DNA of 64,000 nt from Chamaea fasciata (taxonomy: Eukaryota; Chordata; Aves; Passeriformes; Sylviidae), in contig JARCOQ010000008.1 of NCBI GenBank assembly GCA_029207755.1, positions 31,532,521 to 31,596,520 on the forward strand. The letters run 5' to 3'. Below, in pieces: positions 52,801 through 64,000 of this stretch. The notes beneath the pieces were generated by a model. The model searched no databases. It saw nothing but the letters and a program-made list of their open reading frames with translations, and was not told the origin of the DNA. The translations under genes and the position numbers were made by a program. How positions within the stretch are numbered: position 1 is the stretch's first letter; each line of letters opens with the position of its first letter.

Positions 52801-53250
52801 TCTCCCCAGTATTCTTGGTTTGCAATTCAGCGAGCACTACTGCCATCTCCTGATGCTCAGCTGTATATAACAAAATACATTTTTATCATTTTGTAGAACA
52901 TAATGTTCAATGACTCAGCCATTTGCCGTTAGCTTTTTGACATCTGTTTTTCTAATATGTTGATTTTATTTCTGTAATTCTAGAAGGTTTTCCTTCTTTA
53001 TGTTGTGATTCCTTTCCATCCCCTATTCTTCACATCAATAGCACTAAGAGCTACCAAATGACATAGCAGGAGTTATGTTCACAAGAAGTCATTTTACCAC
53101 AAACACTCCTCTGGCTGGGGTCAGTTTAAAATCCTCTGGTCCTGAAAACTCCACTAAGGTTCCTCATCTAAACATGAACAACATTCAGTAGCTTCCAAAG
53201 CATCACAAATATTCCGTTTTGTACTGTTACAAGCATAAAACTTCCAAATT

Positions 53251-53291
53251 AAAATAAACAAACAAACAAACAAACAAATAAATAAATAAAT
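53251..53291. repeat. compound (AAAC)n/(AAAT)n microsatellite
   Basis: An AAAT start is followed by about five AAAC units, then about four AAAT units, ending at TGGG. The change of unit inside an unbroken 4-base register suggests an AAAT array whose middle was converted to AAAC by a point change and slippage, or the reverse. No LINE tail adjoins it. Confidence 0.93.
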
Positions 53292-53884
53292 GGGATTATC
53301 CAGAAGCAGCAGGATGCTCTTTAGAGATGAGGTCTTAAAGGTCACCAAGCTTCTAATCCTGATCACAGATTTGCAGTCCCAATTCACTTCATCTGTTTTC
53401 CAGTTTTTCCTCCAGCATGTCAAGTAAATTATGTACACAGGAAAGCAGGGAGAATGGAGAGGAAGGAAAGAGACACCACAGTGGTTGGGAATATGGCAAG
53501 CGTGCATAACCAGGATTCAGGTCATTGCTTCAATAAAACTTGAGTTTCACTAAGCAGGGACACTCCTGTAGGAGAGATTTATTATCTTCTCCATCTCCTA
53601 GCCATCTTACCTGTCAGTTGGTTGGATAATGCAGGAGAATCTCATGTTTTAACCACAAGACAGCCAAGGCCCAAAAAACCTTTCTTGACAAAAGTAAACA
53701 ATGCCCTTCTAACATAACATGTATTTTGACATACTGATGCATTCCAAAAAGTATCTAATTATAAAATTTCCAACCAGTTCTCAAAATGGAGATATAGGTC
53801 TGAACAAGGAAAAAAATAAACACGAATACGGGGTATGGAAGCATAAAAAAAGTTCTGGATAAAATCACACCAGTGAACAACTCT

Positions 53885-54000
53885 CCCTGTCTGACAACCA
53901 GTGCAGCAAAGGATGAGCTGTTCCAGAGATGTGGAAACACTTTGGAAAAGGTGGGAGGAAAGAGAAATGCCTAATGAATGGAAAATGCCATCAGCAGTAA
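53885..54000 (+). mobile_element. possible CR1 LINE ORF2 relic (upstream RT region)
   Basis: The plus strand carries CACTTTGGAAAAGGTGGGAG followed by GAAATGCCTAATGAATGGAA. In one frame this reads HFGKGGRKREMPNEWK. It resembles the CR1 ORF2 stretch just before the RT core, where intact copies read close to IFEKSWRSGEVPEDWKKAN. The key shared pieces are the phenylalanine-glycine/glutamate-lysine start, the EMP/EVP triplet and the NEWK/DDWK motif at a fixed distance. The expected following block (the FKKG and NYRPVSL motifs) is not recognisable. The match is short, so chance resemblance is possible. Confidence 0.4.
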
Positions 54001-57000
54001 GCACTGTCCTCAGCAGAAGGCAACTGCATTTACTTCTCTTCCTTAGCCAGCATTAACAAAGTACTGGGTTGGTACAACAACAAGCCTTTTAAACTGATTT
54101 CACTGATTTCCTCTGTGGAGTGAGATTTCACTCATGTGGTGGAAATGCTTCATTTACCCACACAGGCCATGTTACATAATCATATTCATGCAGTATACAA
54201 TAATACATATTTAATAGTCTGGAACCAAGAAGCTGCCCAGTGCCACTTCTCAATCTAACCAGACCTTACTAATATATTTCCACCTTCAGCATAGCTACTC
54301 ATAAAGAAATTATGCTTTTAATAAATTAAATAACAACATCAATCACAACATACTTGTAAGTTAGCTGCTAAAAAAAAGCACATTTAGGAACAAGATGTGG
54401 CAGGACCTGGACAAGTGCAACACTGAAGCTGCAATTTTACTCCATATCTCCAGCCTGGTTTTTTGGCACAAACTCACATTTTTCTACTTTACTACTGGCT
54501 GATATCCATGTTGAGGTTTTTCTATTAGCACAGCCTATTTCCCCTAGCATTTCAGAAGGCTGGATTCAATTTCCTCTCCAGGAATTTAAGCAGAAAAAAG
54601 GATTGGCTCTGCAGTCTCCTTAAATTTTGAAGCTAGTTTCAGCTAGCTGTTTCATCATTATCTTTTTTTTTGTTGTTGTTCTCCTTTCTTTGAATTTCAC
54701 CACTGCACTTTTCTTATCCTCCTCCATGACTAAACTGTTTCATTTCCTTCCATTGTCTTTTAATTGGCAAACACATTCACCATCTCAAAAGATCCTCCTC
54801 TCAGGCATGTCACACTGATAATAAGAGCCCTTAGCAACCACCTTGGTTTTGTGTTTTAGAAAAAGAACAAACAAAGTACTGTAGAAAAAACAAAGGTGCT
54901 GTATTAGCCAAAGTTCCTACACAACAGTGAAAGTCCAATTCTATTCTTTTCCTGAGATGGGTATTTCCTTACAGTTAACCAGCAGGAAAACAAACACCAG
55001 CACAGGATTCTTTTGGCTGTTGCAATGCTCCCTAGCACCTAATCCTGAATCCTGTTGGTGTAGACAAAGCAGCCTGTTCCCTTGCATCCACGCTGGAAAA
55101 GGCAAGGTTTCATTAGTTAAAACAATTATTTGTTCTTACAGAAGCAACAGGGATCCATACAAGTCATCAAACATAAGATAAACCGCTCAGGTTCATCACA
55201 GAGATGATGCACCAGCAGTTTCTAAAAAAATAACTTTGGTCCAATGTTGACCACCTCATTCCTTTTACAAATTTATCAACCTATATGGTATTTTTTTTCA
55301 CTTTTGAGCCATAGCTTTCATACAAGTGTGTGTATATAGAAGTCTCTCATCAACGGATTTATAGTGAACACTGATACCCTCGATTAAAATGCCATTTACC
55401 CAAAAGTAGCCAAGTCAGACTTTCCAGCTTTCCACCTAGATCTCATGATTGGAAAAAAGCCACCCTTACTGGAAGTTTTCATGAGAACACAGTAAAGTAA
55501 CACAGAGTCCCTCCCTGACACTCCTCACATGAAGAATGGATGAAGAAAAACAGCTTTTACACCCATGTGCAAAGTGCTGACTGCAGAGCAGGCACAGCCC
55601 TTTTCATTATCTTCTAATTCATGCTGTCTCCGGGACTTACTTGGGGCTTTGGTTTTAAAAGAATTAAGAACTTGCATAGAGTCAAGGCACCCCCTTTGCA
55701 TTCACTGGCTCTCTTTTTGTTGTCTGTAATGAGGTGGACAGTGAACTGAAGAGAGCAAAACTGCCCTGCACAAACACACATTTCAGTGAAACAGCACATT
55801 TAGGCAAGAAGAAAACAGCTCCATTAATTACACTGGGTCTTTTTCTTCGATGAAATGAGGAATAGGTTGAAATTTCAAATCCAGTAATATTGAACCTGAT
55901 TTGATGCTAATCCCCTTAAAAGCACAAATGGTTAAAAGCCCCCAAATTTCTGAATGATAACTTCATAGTTCATATCCTGTCTTTCATTCTCTATTAGAAA
56001 CGCTTTTGTGTTATTTACACCAGGCCGAATTCAATTATTTACTATTATTCACAAGGGTACTTCTCTTTCCAGGCATAGGGTTTATTTTTGTGGGAAATTA
56101 GTCAAGCGATAATTTCTCAGAACTGCAACTGAGCTCTTCTCCTCACGGTCACAAACTAAACAGGCTTTGTCTTTCTAAAGAAGGATAAAATACAGCACTG
56201 CATGGCTGTGAGCTACCAAGTATCTACAGGATTGTCAAGGGCTGAGATATTTGGTGGATTGCAGAAATGCCGTAACATCAAATTCCTAAGCTAAAAATTG
56301 TTTAAAACTTCCACAAATAAATTTTCTCTCTCTTTAGAGATGTTGCTACTATCAGAAACAAAGATTAGGGATAATGACAGTCTTATTCATCTCTTGGTGA
56401 TATTTTCCCTTAATAGTTTCAATCTCTCTTTAAATGACATTTACATGACAGAAATTGAATTGAATTTTGGTGTTTGACAAGCATAAAGGCATTGAGACAA
56501 TAAACACTAAGTTGATCACTCAATATTGGATTTCCTGTGCATGTGATTTGGACAGATTACCACACATTCACCAGAAGACTGGCCATCCCTGTTCTTCTAC
56601 AGGGAAAACTGGTCAAATGTGTACCCCACACTTTATAATAAAATTGGACAAAACAATTGGTGCATTTGGTCTTACCAAAAACAAAGAATCAAACCTTCAA
56701 ATGAATCCAGTCTCTTGATGCAAAGCTCGGCACAATTCCAGGGTCCTAAAACCCAACCTGCTCTTTTCTTAGTAAACTTGAAGACCACATCAGCCTTCCC
56801 TCCCCCTCACCATAACCAGACATGAAAACTACAACTTATTTTCTAGACAATGTCTGGAAGGAGTTTCCAAATGACTGAACACATTTCTCTTCCTCTCACA
56901 CATGCACAGGTGTGATCTTGTTGCAGCAAACCTCAAACCCCACAAATATTGACAATCCTGCCTGGATTGAGGGCATGTTACTCTTCCAGTGCCTTAGCTA

Positions 57001-57189
57001 AAATTATTTACCACCACTAAGATCCAACTCAGGCAGCTGGGATTTTTTTCCTCCTTTGACAAAACCACAGTGTCAAACAAACAGACTTTTTTTTTCTAGC
57101 TTATGAATCTTACATGTTCTCTGCATCTGTCTGATAATTTATGAGTACTGTTGCATAGTTTGAAAATTATTCCATCCAATTTAAGAAGA

Positions 57190-57315
57190 CGTTGCTTAAT
57201 GGTTTAGTTTGATTTGGGGTTTTTTGGGGGGATGGAGTGGTGGATTTTGTTTGTTTTTCAGGGGGAGTGGTATGGTGGTTTTTGTTTAGTTTGGGTTTTT
57301 TTGAGGTTGTCCTGT
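57190..57315 (+). repeat. G/T-rich tract with G-runs
   Basis: About 120 bases of mostly G and T include runs GGGG (about 57216), GGGGGG (about 57226) and GGGGG (about 57261), separated by T runs. On the minus strand this is an A/C tract that gives a lysine/threonine/proline-rich open frame. That frame is compositional and not evidence of a gene. Confidence 0.75.
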
Positions 57316-60300
57316 CCTGCTTCATTTTTGTAGATTCATAGATGCAAACCAACAGTGCCATCCACTGTCTCTCAGAATAACATTGCTCAACCGATTTTCC
57401 CACCATTAAATAAAAGAAAATAAGATGCTCTGGTTTAGAGTCTGAGTGCCAACAAACAATGGGTATAGGGGACATGCAAGAGCTTGAGGCTCCTAAACAA
57501 AAAAAAAAAGCCAGATTACAAATAAGGTTTGCATGGAAGATAATAAAAACTCCTGAGTCAATTCTACAGAAAACTTCATGAGCAATTCAGGTTTTTTCTC
57601 CCATGATTATAGCATTTTATTCAAATACACTAAATACGACTGATTTTTAAAAGGGCTGCAATCTGACTTCACACCTGAATCACAAATGGGGCAATTGTGC
57701 AATTGCACTGGATTGTTGTCAGCATCAGCAGTTCTGGAAGTGATGTTTCCTTCAGAGGGGTGAAACAGCCTGGAGGGATCAGGGAAGCTGGGCAAAACAC
57801 CTGCAGGTGCTCCAGGCAGGACAAAGCTGTGCTGCTTTTCAGACATTTCCCCATTTATCTAAATGACTCTGTTGGATACACAGGTCTTCTACGAGTAGTT
57901 TTATTGATCAAAGAGGGAAATAACAAAACGTCAGCCATTAGAATATCACAAATGCATAGTGGAAGAAGAAAAGATCAAGCAGGTCAATAAGAGACAGATG
58001 CAGCACTTTTGGTACCATCAAATTTTCACTTTGAGGGATTCCAGCACCTTCTGGAGAGGTTTGAGGAGGAATGGATGGATTACACTTTGGCTAAGTATTC
58101 CTGCCCAACACACCATCCTTCTGTGGCTCCAAGGCAAACTAGGAGTAAATGTAAATTAACATTAGTATCATAAAAGTACATAGACAAAGCAGCATCACAA
58201 TCATCACATTTTAGACAGTTAGCAATGAATGTGGTAATTCAGCTCCTGTAAAACATTGGGTTTATGAGGTTTTAGGTGTTTGGGCTGGCACGCAACTTCT
58301 CAAATACATTTCAGTGCAGTCAAGAAGCGTGTGTCAAAAGTGGCTAAAGTAACACCTGTTGTATTTTTCATAAATATTCATTATAAACAGAGTTTTTGTG
58401 CAATACTCAAAACATTTTCTTGAGACATCTTGGTACCTCACCATCAACACTAGCTGATAACAAAATCAGTCTTGGACGGAGTACTTGTTTTTTTTATTTA
58501 TTTGTTTAAACAAGGTTTCAATTCCCTGGTGCAATTATGGAACTTGCAATTCTCTTTAGAACTGCTAAGGAATTAGACCACAGAAACCCTGTTAAGGGTA
58601 AAGCATGATAAAAAGAAACAGCTTCAAAGACCTCTTTTATATTGCTCCTGCCTCATGTCATGTTATATTCCAAGCCTGAGCTGTGTTAATGTCTGTGAAA
58701 GGACAATAAGAAAAAAATCAGAAAGGAAAGAAATCTGTGTAGCTTAGCATTTCAAATAGTCACAGAAAAACACCTGCTACTGTCCTAATGCAATTTAACA
58801 TTCTACATTGGGATGTGCCTTTGAAATGCAACAGCGACTTCCAGGGTGTTGACAGAATCATCATCAGTAATTCTCATTTAGGCAAACTCTGTCAGGAGAC
58901 AGAGAGAATTTGGCCTTTATTCTGATGTCACACAGTGTGAGATGGAAATTTTCCTTTACACTACTGTTATAAAAATTGTGTCTTATTTTCAACATTTCAC
59001 ATTAACAAAAACACTAAGCCTAAAACACATACTGAAAAGTCACAGGGTTAAAAACCCCACAGTTAGGATGGAGGCAGTACACATCTTTCCTGACTGAGCA
59101 CTTCCAACTTAGGGAATGAAGGATGGCTCTGGATGGCTGAATTTGTTTGCAGCCATCCTAAATTGCTCCTAAGCAGCAGCAATTAATATCAGCCTTGTTC
59201 TGTCCTTCAGTGTCTTGTTTACTGCTCTGTGAACCAGCAGAAAGGGAAGATAAACATCCTGATTCCACTTAATCAGTGTAGCTTCAAAAACTTCTCATGT
59301 ATTTAAACAAGAAAGCATAATGCAGACGGAGGCAAGGAAGTTTGCCTATATCACCCTAAAACTGAAATTTGTGTCCATGACTGTCTTCAATAACCACTGA
59401 TGCCTTTCAGACTTATGTTTGAGAAATGTTTTAAGACTTCAGTCTTGTCTGCCTGCTTTTGAAAAATCCATACTATAAATTTAAATGCAAGATCTTTAGT
59501 AAATAATTAATCACAAAATGTCATACTTTTAAATTTAGAATGAGGAAGTATTCAGCAAAATCCATTTCTGAGACTCTCCTATAACATCTGATCCTTTTAT
59601 GTAGGTCATCTCCGATTTTAATAGCTGTTTCCAAGAAAAAGTCTTGAAAAAACAGAGAACATACACAGGCATTTAGATAGTCTGAAGTGAAATCAGTCAT
59701 TTCATAGAACTATGTATAATAACTGTCCAATTTTAAGCTTATTAAATGGATTCCATGAAGCCAAGAAAATAATAAGTATATTGTGACAAAAGCCTGTATC
59801 AATAACTAACAATGGAATTGCAATACCTGTCTCAGCTGTGGAGGAAAACTCCTAGAAAAAGTTGGATATAACCTACTGGGAGTGCAGTGCTGGAGTGGAA
59901 GCAAGGTAGGATGTGGAATACCCAACAACAACGAACAAGTTCCCAGTGCAGCCTGAAGGAATTCTGCTGGACCCCATGATGGCACCCATGATCCTCTTTC
60001 CAAGAGTTTCTCTTTCGACAGTCAAACTGCTCAGAGAAATTAACCCATTGGGAGAAATATGGTTTGAAAGTGGACGTCTTGTGGTCACAGCACCCCAACT
60101 TTGAGGTGCGTCCTGTTCCCAGTACTGGAATTACAGACGGGCACAGATCTGGAAAAAATGCTTTTGTTATGCCATCCTTCAGATAATAAATTGTCAAGTG
60201 CATTATGCTTCTGTTTCTGTAGGGTTTGCAGGATGCAAGTAAAGATGAGCTGCACTACTCTGGGTTGGAGTTTCTGGAACCCCTGTAAAACTACTGTGAC

Positions 60301-60749
60301 TGCCCCTCCACAATTCCCCTGCTAATATTGCAGTGCAAAGAAAATCACAAATTGCAAAGCTTTATATTTGAGCTCAAAATTAAAATTAAAACCAGGAGCA
60401 ATTACCTCAGTGACCACCCTACCATTTCCCTGTCACCATCAGCTACTGCAAGCGTAACATGAACACAAAGTTCTTTTTGCTCTCAATCTCTCCCAGAGCT
60501 GCTCACCTCACCTGAAAGAACTGGCGCAAAGATGAAGAACTGGACCACCTCCACTACAGGCACAGTAAACCACAAGTGCAGATCCAGCTGAACACATTAA
60601 CTCTGCTTCAGTGCAAAGCCAGCCAGGTCAGACAGAATCATGAACAATAAGAAAAAGAATAAAGGAAAAAAATTCTTGTATGAGACTCCTAAACTGTCAC
60701 CTACAACTCCAGTAATACTTGGCATGCCAAAAGTCAGAATTTCAATTAC

Positions 60750-60767
60750 ATTTCCCATATGGGAAAT
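60750..60767. repeat. 18-bp perfect palindrome around CATATG
   Basis: ATTTCCCATATGGGAAAT is its own reverse complement. The centre is an E-box (CATATG) flanked by TTCCC/GGGAA half-sites. It may be a dimeric factor site or a chance dyad. Confidence 0.9.
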
Positions 60768-62444
60768 TGTAACAAAATATTAGCTCAAGCAATCAAAATC
60801 AAAGTCAATATTCAGCTATAGAGACAGTAACAACGTTACAGTCTGCTGATGTAATTTAAAGTTGTCTATGCAGCTTCCAGCACATACTGTTCTATTATTC
60901 TTTGGAGTTTTCATCCCTGTTTTCAGCCCGTCTTTGCTTTTGCATAATAAAACCTACTATTATTAAATCCCTGCCCACCTAGAGGAAACTGTCAGAGGTT
61001 AAGAAAATATAACTAAAAGAAAAAACAAAACCAAAAATAATAAATGAGAGAAATCATTTAACTTTCTGCATCTCAGTTTTCATGAGAAGATTTAGAAGAA
61101 TGAAGGCTCACAAACCAACAACTCTAATAAGTGCAGACCACTAAAACATGCTGCTTGCAACTCTATGCTGAATTGGCATCTAATACAGTAATATGGGAAT
61201 GTTACCAGGAAAAACAAGTGTTTATTTGCATATAACAGTTTCTCATTTCCCTTTTATACATAAGCATAGAAGATAATATACACCTAACTGCCCACTGGAC
61301 ATTTGAGCTTCCTGCCCCTGTTGTTGACAGGGAACTTGCTGGACTGTCCTGCCTGGTGCCTCTTTGCAGATATGCTCATTCAATTACAAAACACACACGG
61401 CAATGGGAATACCTAAAAAATACTATATATCCAAACACCCTCACAAAGACATTGACCAGAATAACGAAAAGTATATTCAGGTAGGTTAAGATCACCTTGT
61501 CTTTATTCTGGTTTAGAATACTCACAGCTGAGTATTCTCTACTGCCTAATAAATACCCCGTCTTTCCACACATTTCACAAGGTCTTACTTAGCAACCCAA
61601 TGGTGAAAACCATTGCATCTAAAATGAGTTTCCATCTCAAAAACAGCTCTGTTACCCAGTAATGCCATATTGCCAGCTACATCTTTAATTGGATTAAGTC
61701 CTATGAATTCACTGTGTTTAACTGGTTTCATTGGAGAATCCATTGTTCTTGAATGGAGAATCTTGATTCCTCCTGGGAGTCTGATGTACAATGTGGAATG
61801 ATGTATTCTATACTTCTTGTTTATAGCCAATAAACCTCAGATCTTCAAGAGATTCACATTTGCAGACAGTGAGTAAATGTCTCACATCACAGGCACGTTG
61901 TACGTTAGAGAAATTCACACTGCAGAAATGCAGGAGTGTTACAGCTGGTGATAAGACATGTCTGTCATAGTTACGAAGAACCTTGACACAAACCCTAAAA
62001 TGTTGTAAACAACCTACTCACAATCCCTAAAACAGTTACAGTAGTTTAAATAGGAACTATAACATTTCAGGGCTATTTTATTTTTATTTACTAACATTTT
62101 AATTACAGCCTCCACAAAACATTACACTGCAAATAGCAGAAACCTTTCCAATTTTTTCTCTGTAGACATTCAGCTTCTACTCTCAGTTTACTGGGGAGGC
62201 AGAAAGGATGGGTACCAAAGAGTTAACCACCTTCCAGCAGTTGCTAGGTAACATCCCCTGCCATCCCTGCATCCCCATCTTCAACAAAGTCTACCAAAAA
62301 TCACTAGTGCTTCATCTTAAATTTCATTACTTGAGCACACACCCTCTCGTTTCTATTCCAGCCTTCCCCCCAGCATCAGAATTGAAGATGGACATGTACC
62401 ATGCTGAAGTCATACTAATTTTCTTGATTTAATCTTTGTTAAAG

Positions 62445-62570
62445 CCCTTCTGGCTCTCTCCCCTTTCCTGGCACCTGGGGCTGCAGCCCTACCTGGTTGG
62501 CCTGGCTGCTGTGCCGAGCTCCTGGGGGCAGGAGCGGCATGAGGAGGCTCCAAAACGCACAACACAAAAT
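62445..62570. other. short GC-rich patch
   Basis: About 125 bases rich in CTGG/CCTGG blocks (CACCTGGGGCTGCAGCCC, then CTCCTGGGGGCAGGAG). It has few CpGs and no promoter features. A minus-strand frame here is alanine/proline/arginine-rich as a result of composition. Confidence 0.5.
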
Positions 62571-62990
62571 AACCTGTTCCCCTTCTGCTCTCCATTGAGT
62601 TTTAATTCCCACCTATCTTCCTTAGCATGCTCATACCCTAGAGAAAATTAAGTTTGATAAAAAAGGTATTTCTGTTGGTCAGCAGCTCTGTGGAAAGGCC
62701 AACAGCAAGAAGTAGAAAGGACACGTCCCTGAGGACATCCCATTAACTTCTATAGGATTCAGCTCTGCTTTGCTTTGCTCTTTTTAACCGGTAGAAGAAA
62801 TAGAATGGAGATTGCTGACAAAAGATGTTCATTTTTGAACAAATTTATTTAGTTCCTTATTTCTAGATGTTCCAAATATTTTTGTTTCAATGAAGTACCG
62901 ACAATTTAAGTTCAATTCTTTAAGAAAATGGCCATTCATTGAAAAATAGTAAGTTGAGTAGAAGATACTATAATTAGATGAGGAAAACCT

Positions 62991-63002
62991 AAAAAAAAAA
63001 AA
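62991..63002 (+). repeat. A12 homopolymer
   Basis: Twelve consecutive A bases in an AT-rich patch. A simple repeat. Confidence 0.9.
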
Positions 63003-64000
63003 TAGTAAACCAGTTTAAAAATATTAAAAATAATCATAGAATCTGATAAAGAAATGAACACCACCATTTCATGTGGTCTTTCATGACTTCCCACTTCCTC
63101 TAACAAGTCTTTCTGCTTTAATCCCTTTATTGTTAGCAGATGCTGACTGAAGGGGATAGTTCCCCACATTCTAATTAAACCATTTTTTAATTCCTGCTCT
63201 GGAGGCATAAAAGCTTGAGGAGCCAAATGATTACTGACTGGTACAGAGGTTCAATCAATGCAGCCTAATTCATCCATCGTGTTGTTTTATAATCCAAATG
63301 GAATGCTCATTACATATTACAGGGCAAATAAAACAGCCAGTATGTTCCTGTCAGTCTGCAAGAACAACACCACCAATTACCGCTGCCCTCATCACAGGAA
63401 GGGCTTGGTGTTTGGGGGTTTTTTTGTCTGCTCATGTTTTCAAAACACTCCACATAAATATGAACTAAAGGTTTCTCCACTAAATAATGTCTTGGTAATG
63501 CCTTTTGATTTACTCAGAACTTCTAAAATTAAATCCACTGGGTTTTGTTATTAAGGGTTTTTTTTGTCTCTGTGCAGAATGTGGGTCTGTGGATGGCTGA
63601 GGGCAGCAAAATGAGCCTGAGAGCTGGGTTCAAGGGTGCTCTTCCACCCAGGGACACTTGGTGCCATGGTGGAGCTCGGGGTCCATCTCAGACCATGTGG
63701 TACAAGAGCTTTAGGCCTGAATTTCCAGTTCCCTCCATCCATCCTCTCCCCACTGCCATTTTCTTCCTCATCCTGTAACAGCCTCGCTCTCACCTCTCCA
63801 CCCCAGAACACAACCTCCTACACCTCCAGCACACTTAGCAGCTGAGAGGGGAATTTTACACCCTGGGTGGTCAAAAACAGGGTATACAAAACTTTTATTA
63901 AGTTTTCATCTCCTTGAAGTCACAACCAGCTCTACCTACCTTAAGGGCAGCTGAGATGCACCTAAAATTCCACATTGTAACAGGTAAGTTACAAGTGGGG

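Larger units (their letters stand above)
46800..53250. other. gene-free DNA with chance open frames
   Basis: It contains the short direct repeats at 48.0, 48.6 and 49.04 kb and the 160-codon frame at 49.4 kb. A GC-richer patch at about 51430-51850 is open in several overlapping frames. None of these frames shows a family signature. Confidence 0.6.
54000..64000. other. gene-free AT-rich DNA
   Basis: Apart from the G/T tract at 57.2 kb, the palindrome at 60.75 kb, the GC patch at 62.45 kb and the A12 run near 63.0 kb, nothing is recognised. The 123-codon minus frame (59832-60203) overlaps several others on both strands. Segments near 61585-61830 and 63240-63400 have non-repetitive, balanced composition and could be conserved non-coding DNA, but this cannot be told from one sequence. 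Confidence 0.6.

Noticed and set aside
53251..53291. CRISPR-like regular spacing
   Set aside because: It is a 4-base simple repeat without spacers. Nothing in the window has repeat-spacer structure.
57167..57475. 102-codon Lys/Thr/Pro-rich minus-strand frame
   Set aside because: It is produced by the G/T-rich tract read on the opposite strand.
62445..62570. GC-rich patch as a CpG-island promoter
   Set aside because: It has only a few CpGs, is about 125 bases long, and shows no transcript features.
1..64000. Bacterial or phage defence system, gene cluster or other prokaryotic system
   Set aside because: There are no long tightly packed frames, ribosome binding sites, operons or prokaryotic families. 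Repeats and composition indicate vertebrate nuclear DNA.
1..64000. tRNA, rRNA, snRNA or known microRNA genes
   Set aside because: No tRNA A/B boxes with cloverleaf, rRNA or snRNA core sequences were recognised by eye. The hairpins seen are too short for microRNA precursors.

Overview
This window looks like nuclear DNA of a bird (or a close sauropsid), taken from a gene-poor intergenic stretch or a very large intron. It is AT-rich (about 60% or more A+T by eye) and CpG-poor. It holds no gene-dense open frames, no ribosome-binding-site-led ORFs, and no operon layout. The best taxonomic clue is the repeats. At about 46.5 kb there is a decayed reverse-transcriptase fragment of a CR1 LINE, and at about 31.8 kb the reverse complement of a CR1 3' tail. 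CR1 is the dominant LINE family of birds and other sauropsids. A second, weaker CR1 reverse-transcriptase relic lies at about 53.9 kb. The low repeat load fits a bird macrochromosome better than a turtle or crocodilian, but that is inference.

Layout. 1-7.4 kb: plain AT-rich DNA with one possible MIR-like relic. 7.6-8.1 kb: a small CpG-retaining patch. 8.4-9.0 kb: a GC-richer block with overlapping but unrecognised open frames. 11.6-12.5 kb: a segment with an unusual density of homeodomain-type TAATTA sites, the best regulatory candidate here. 12.9 kb: a cluster of inverted CATTCAAA motifs. 17.2-17.6 kb: another enhancer-like segment, with a repeated ATTGAT-containing 13-mer. 18-31 kb: AT-rich DNA with A-tracts, A/C-rich tracts, a purine-rich tract and an ATT/AAT palindromic microsatellite. 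31.8 kb: CR1 tail. 34.2-34.6 kb: a segment with direct repeats. 38.3 kb: an A/C-only tract ending in (AAC)n. 41.3 kb: a long A-tract. 43.05 kb: a hairpin. 46.5 kb: CR1 reverse-transcriptase relic. 49.4 kb: the longest open frame (160 codons), with no recognised domain. 53.25 kb: compound AAAC/AAAT microsatellite. 53.9 kb: weak CR1 relic. 57.2 kb: G/T-rich tract. 60.75 kb: an 18-bp perfect palindrome.

I found no protein-coding exon, tRNA, rRNA, known small RNA, CRISPR array or prokaryotic system that I can support. The open frames of 60-160 codons have the numbers, overlaps and compositions expected by chance, apart from those over CR1. I see no previously undescribed biological system here. 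The items most worth a second look are the candidate conserved non-coding elements, whose status depends on a multi-species alignment that I cannot run.
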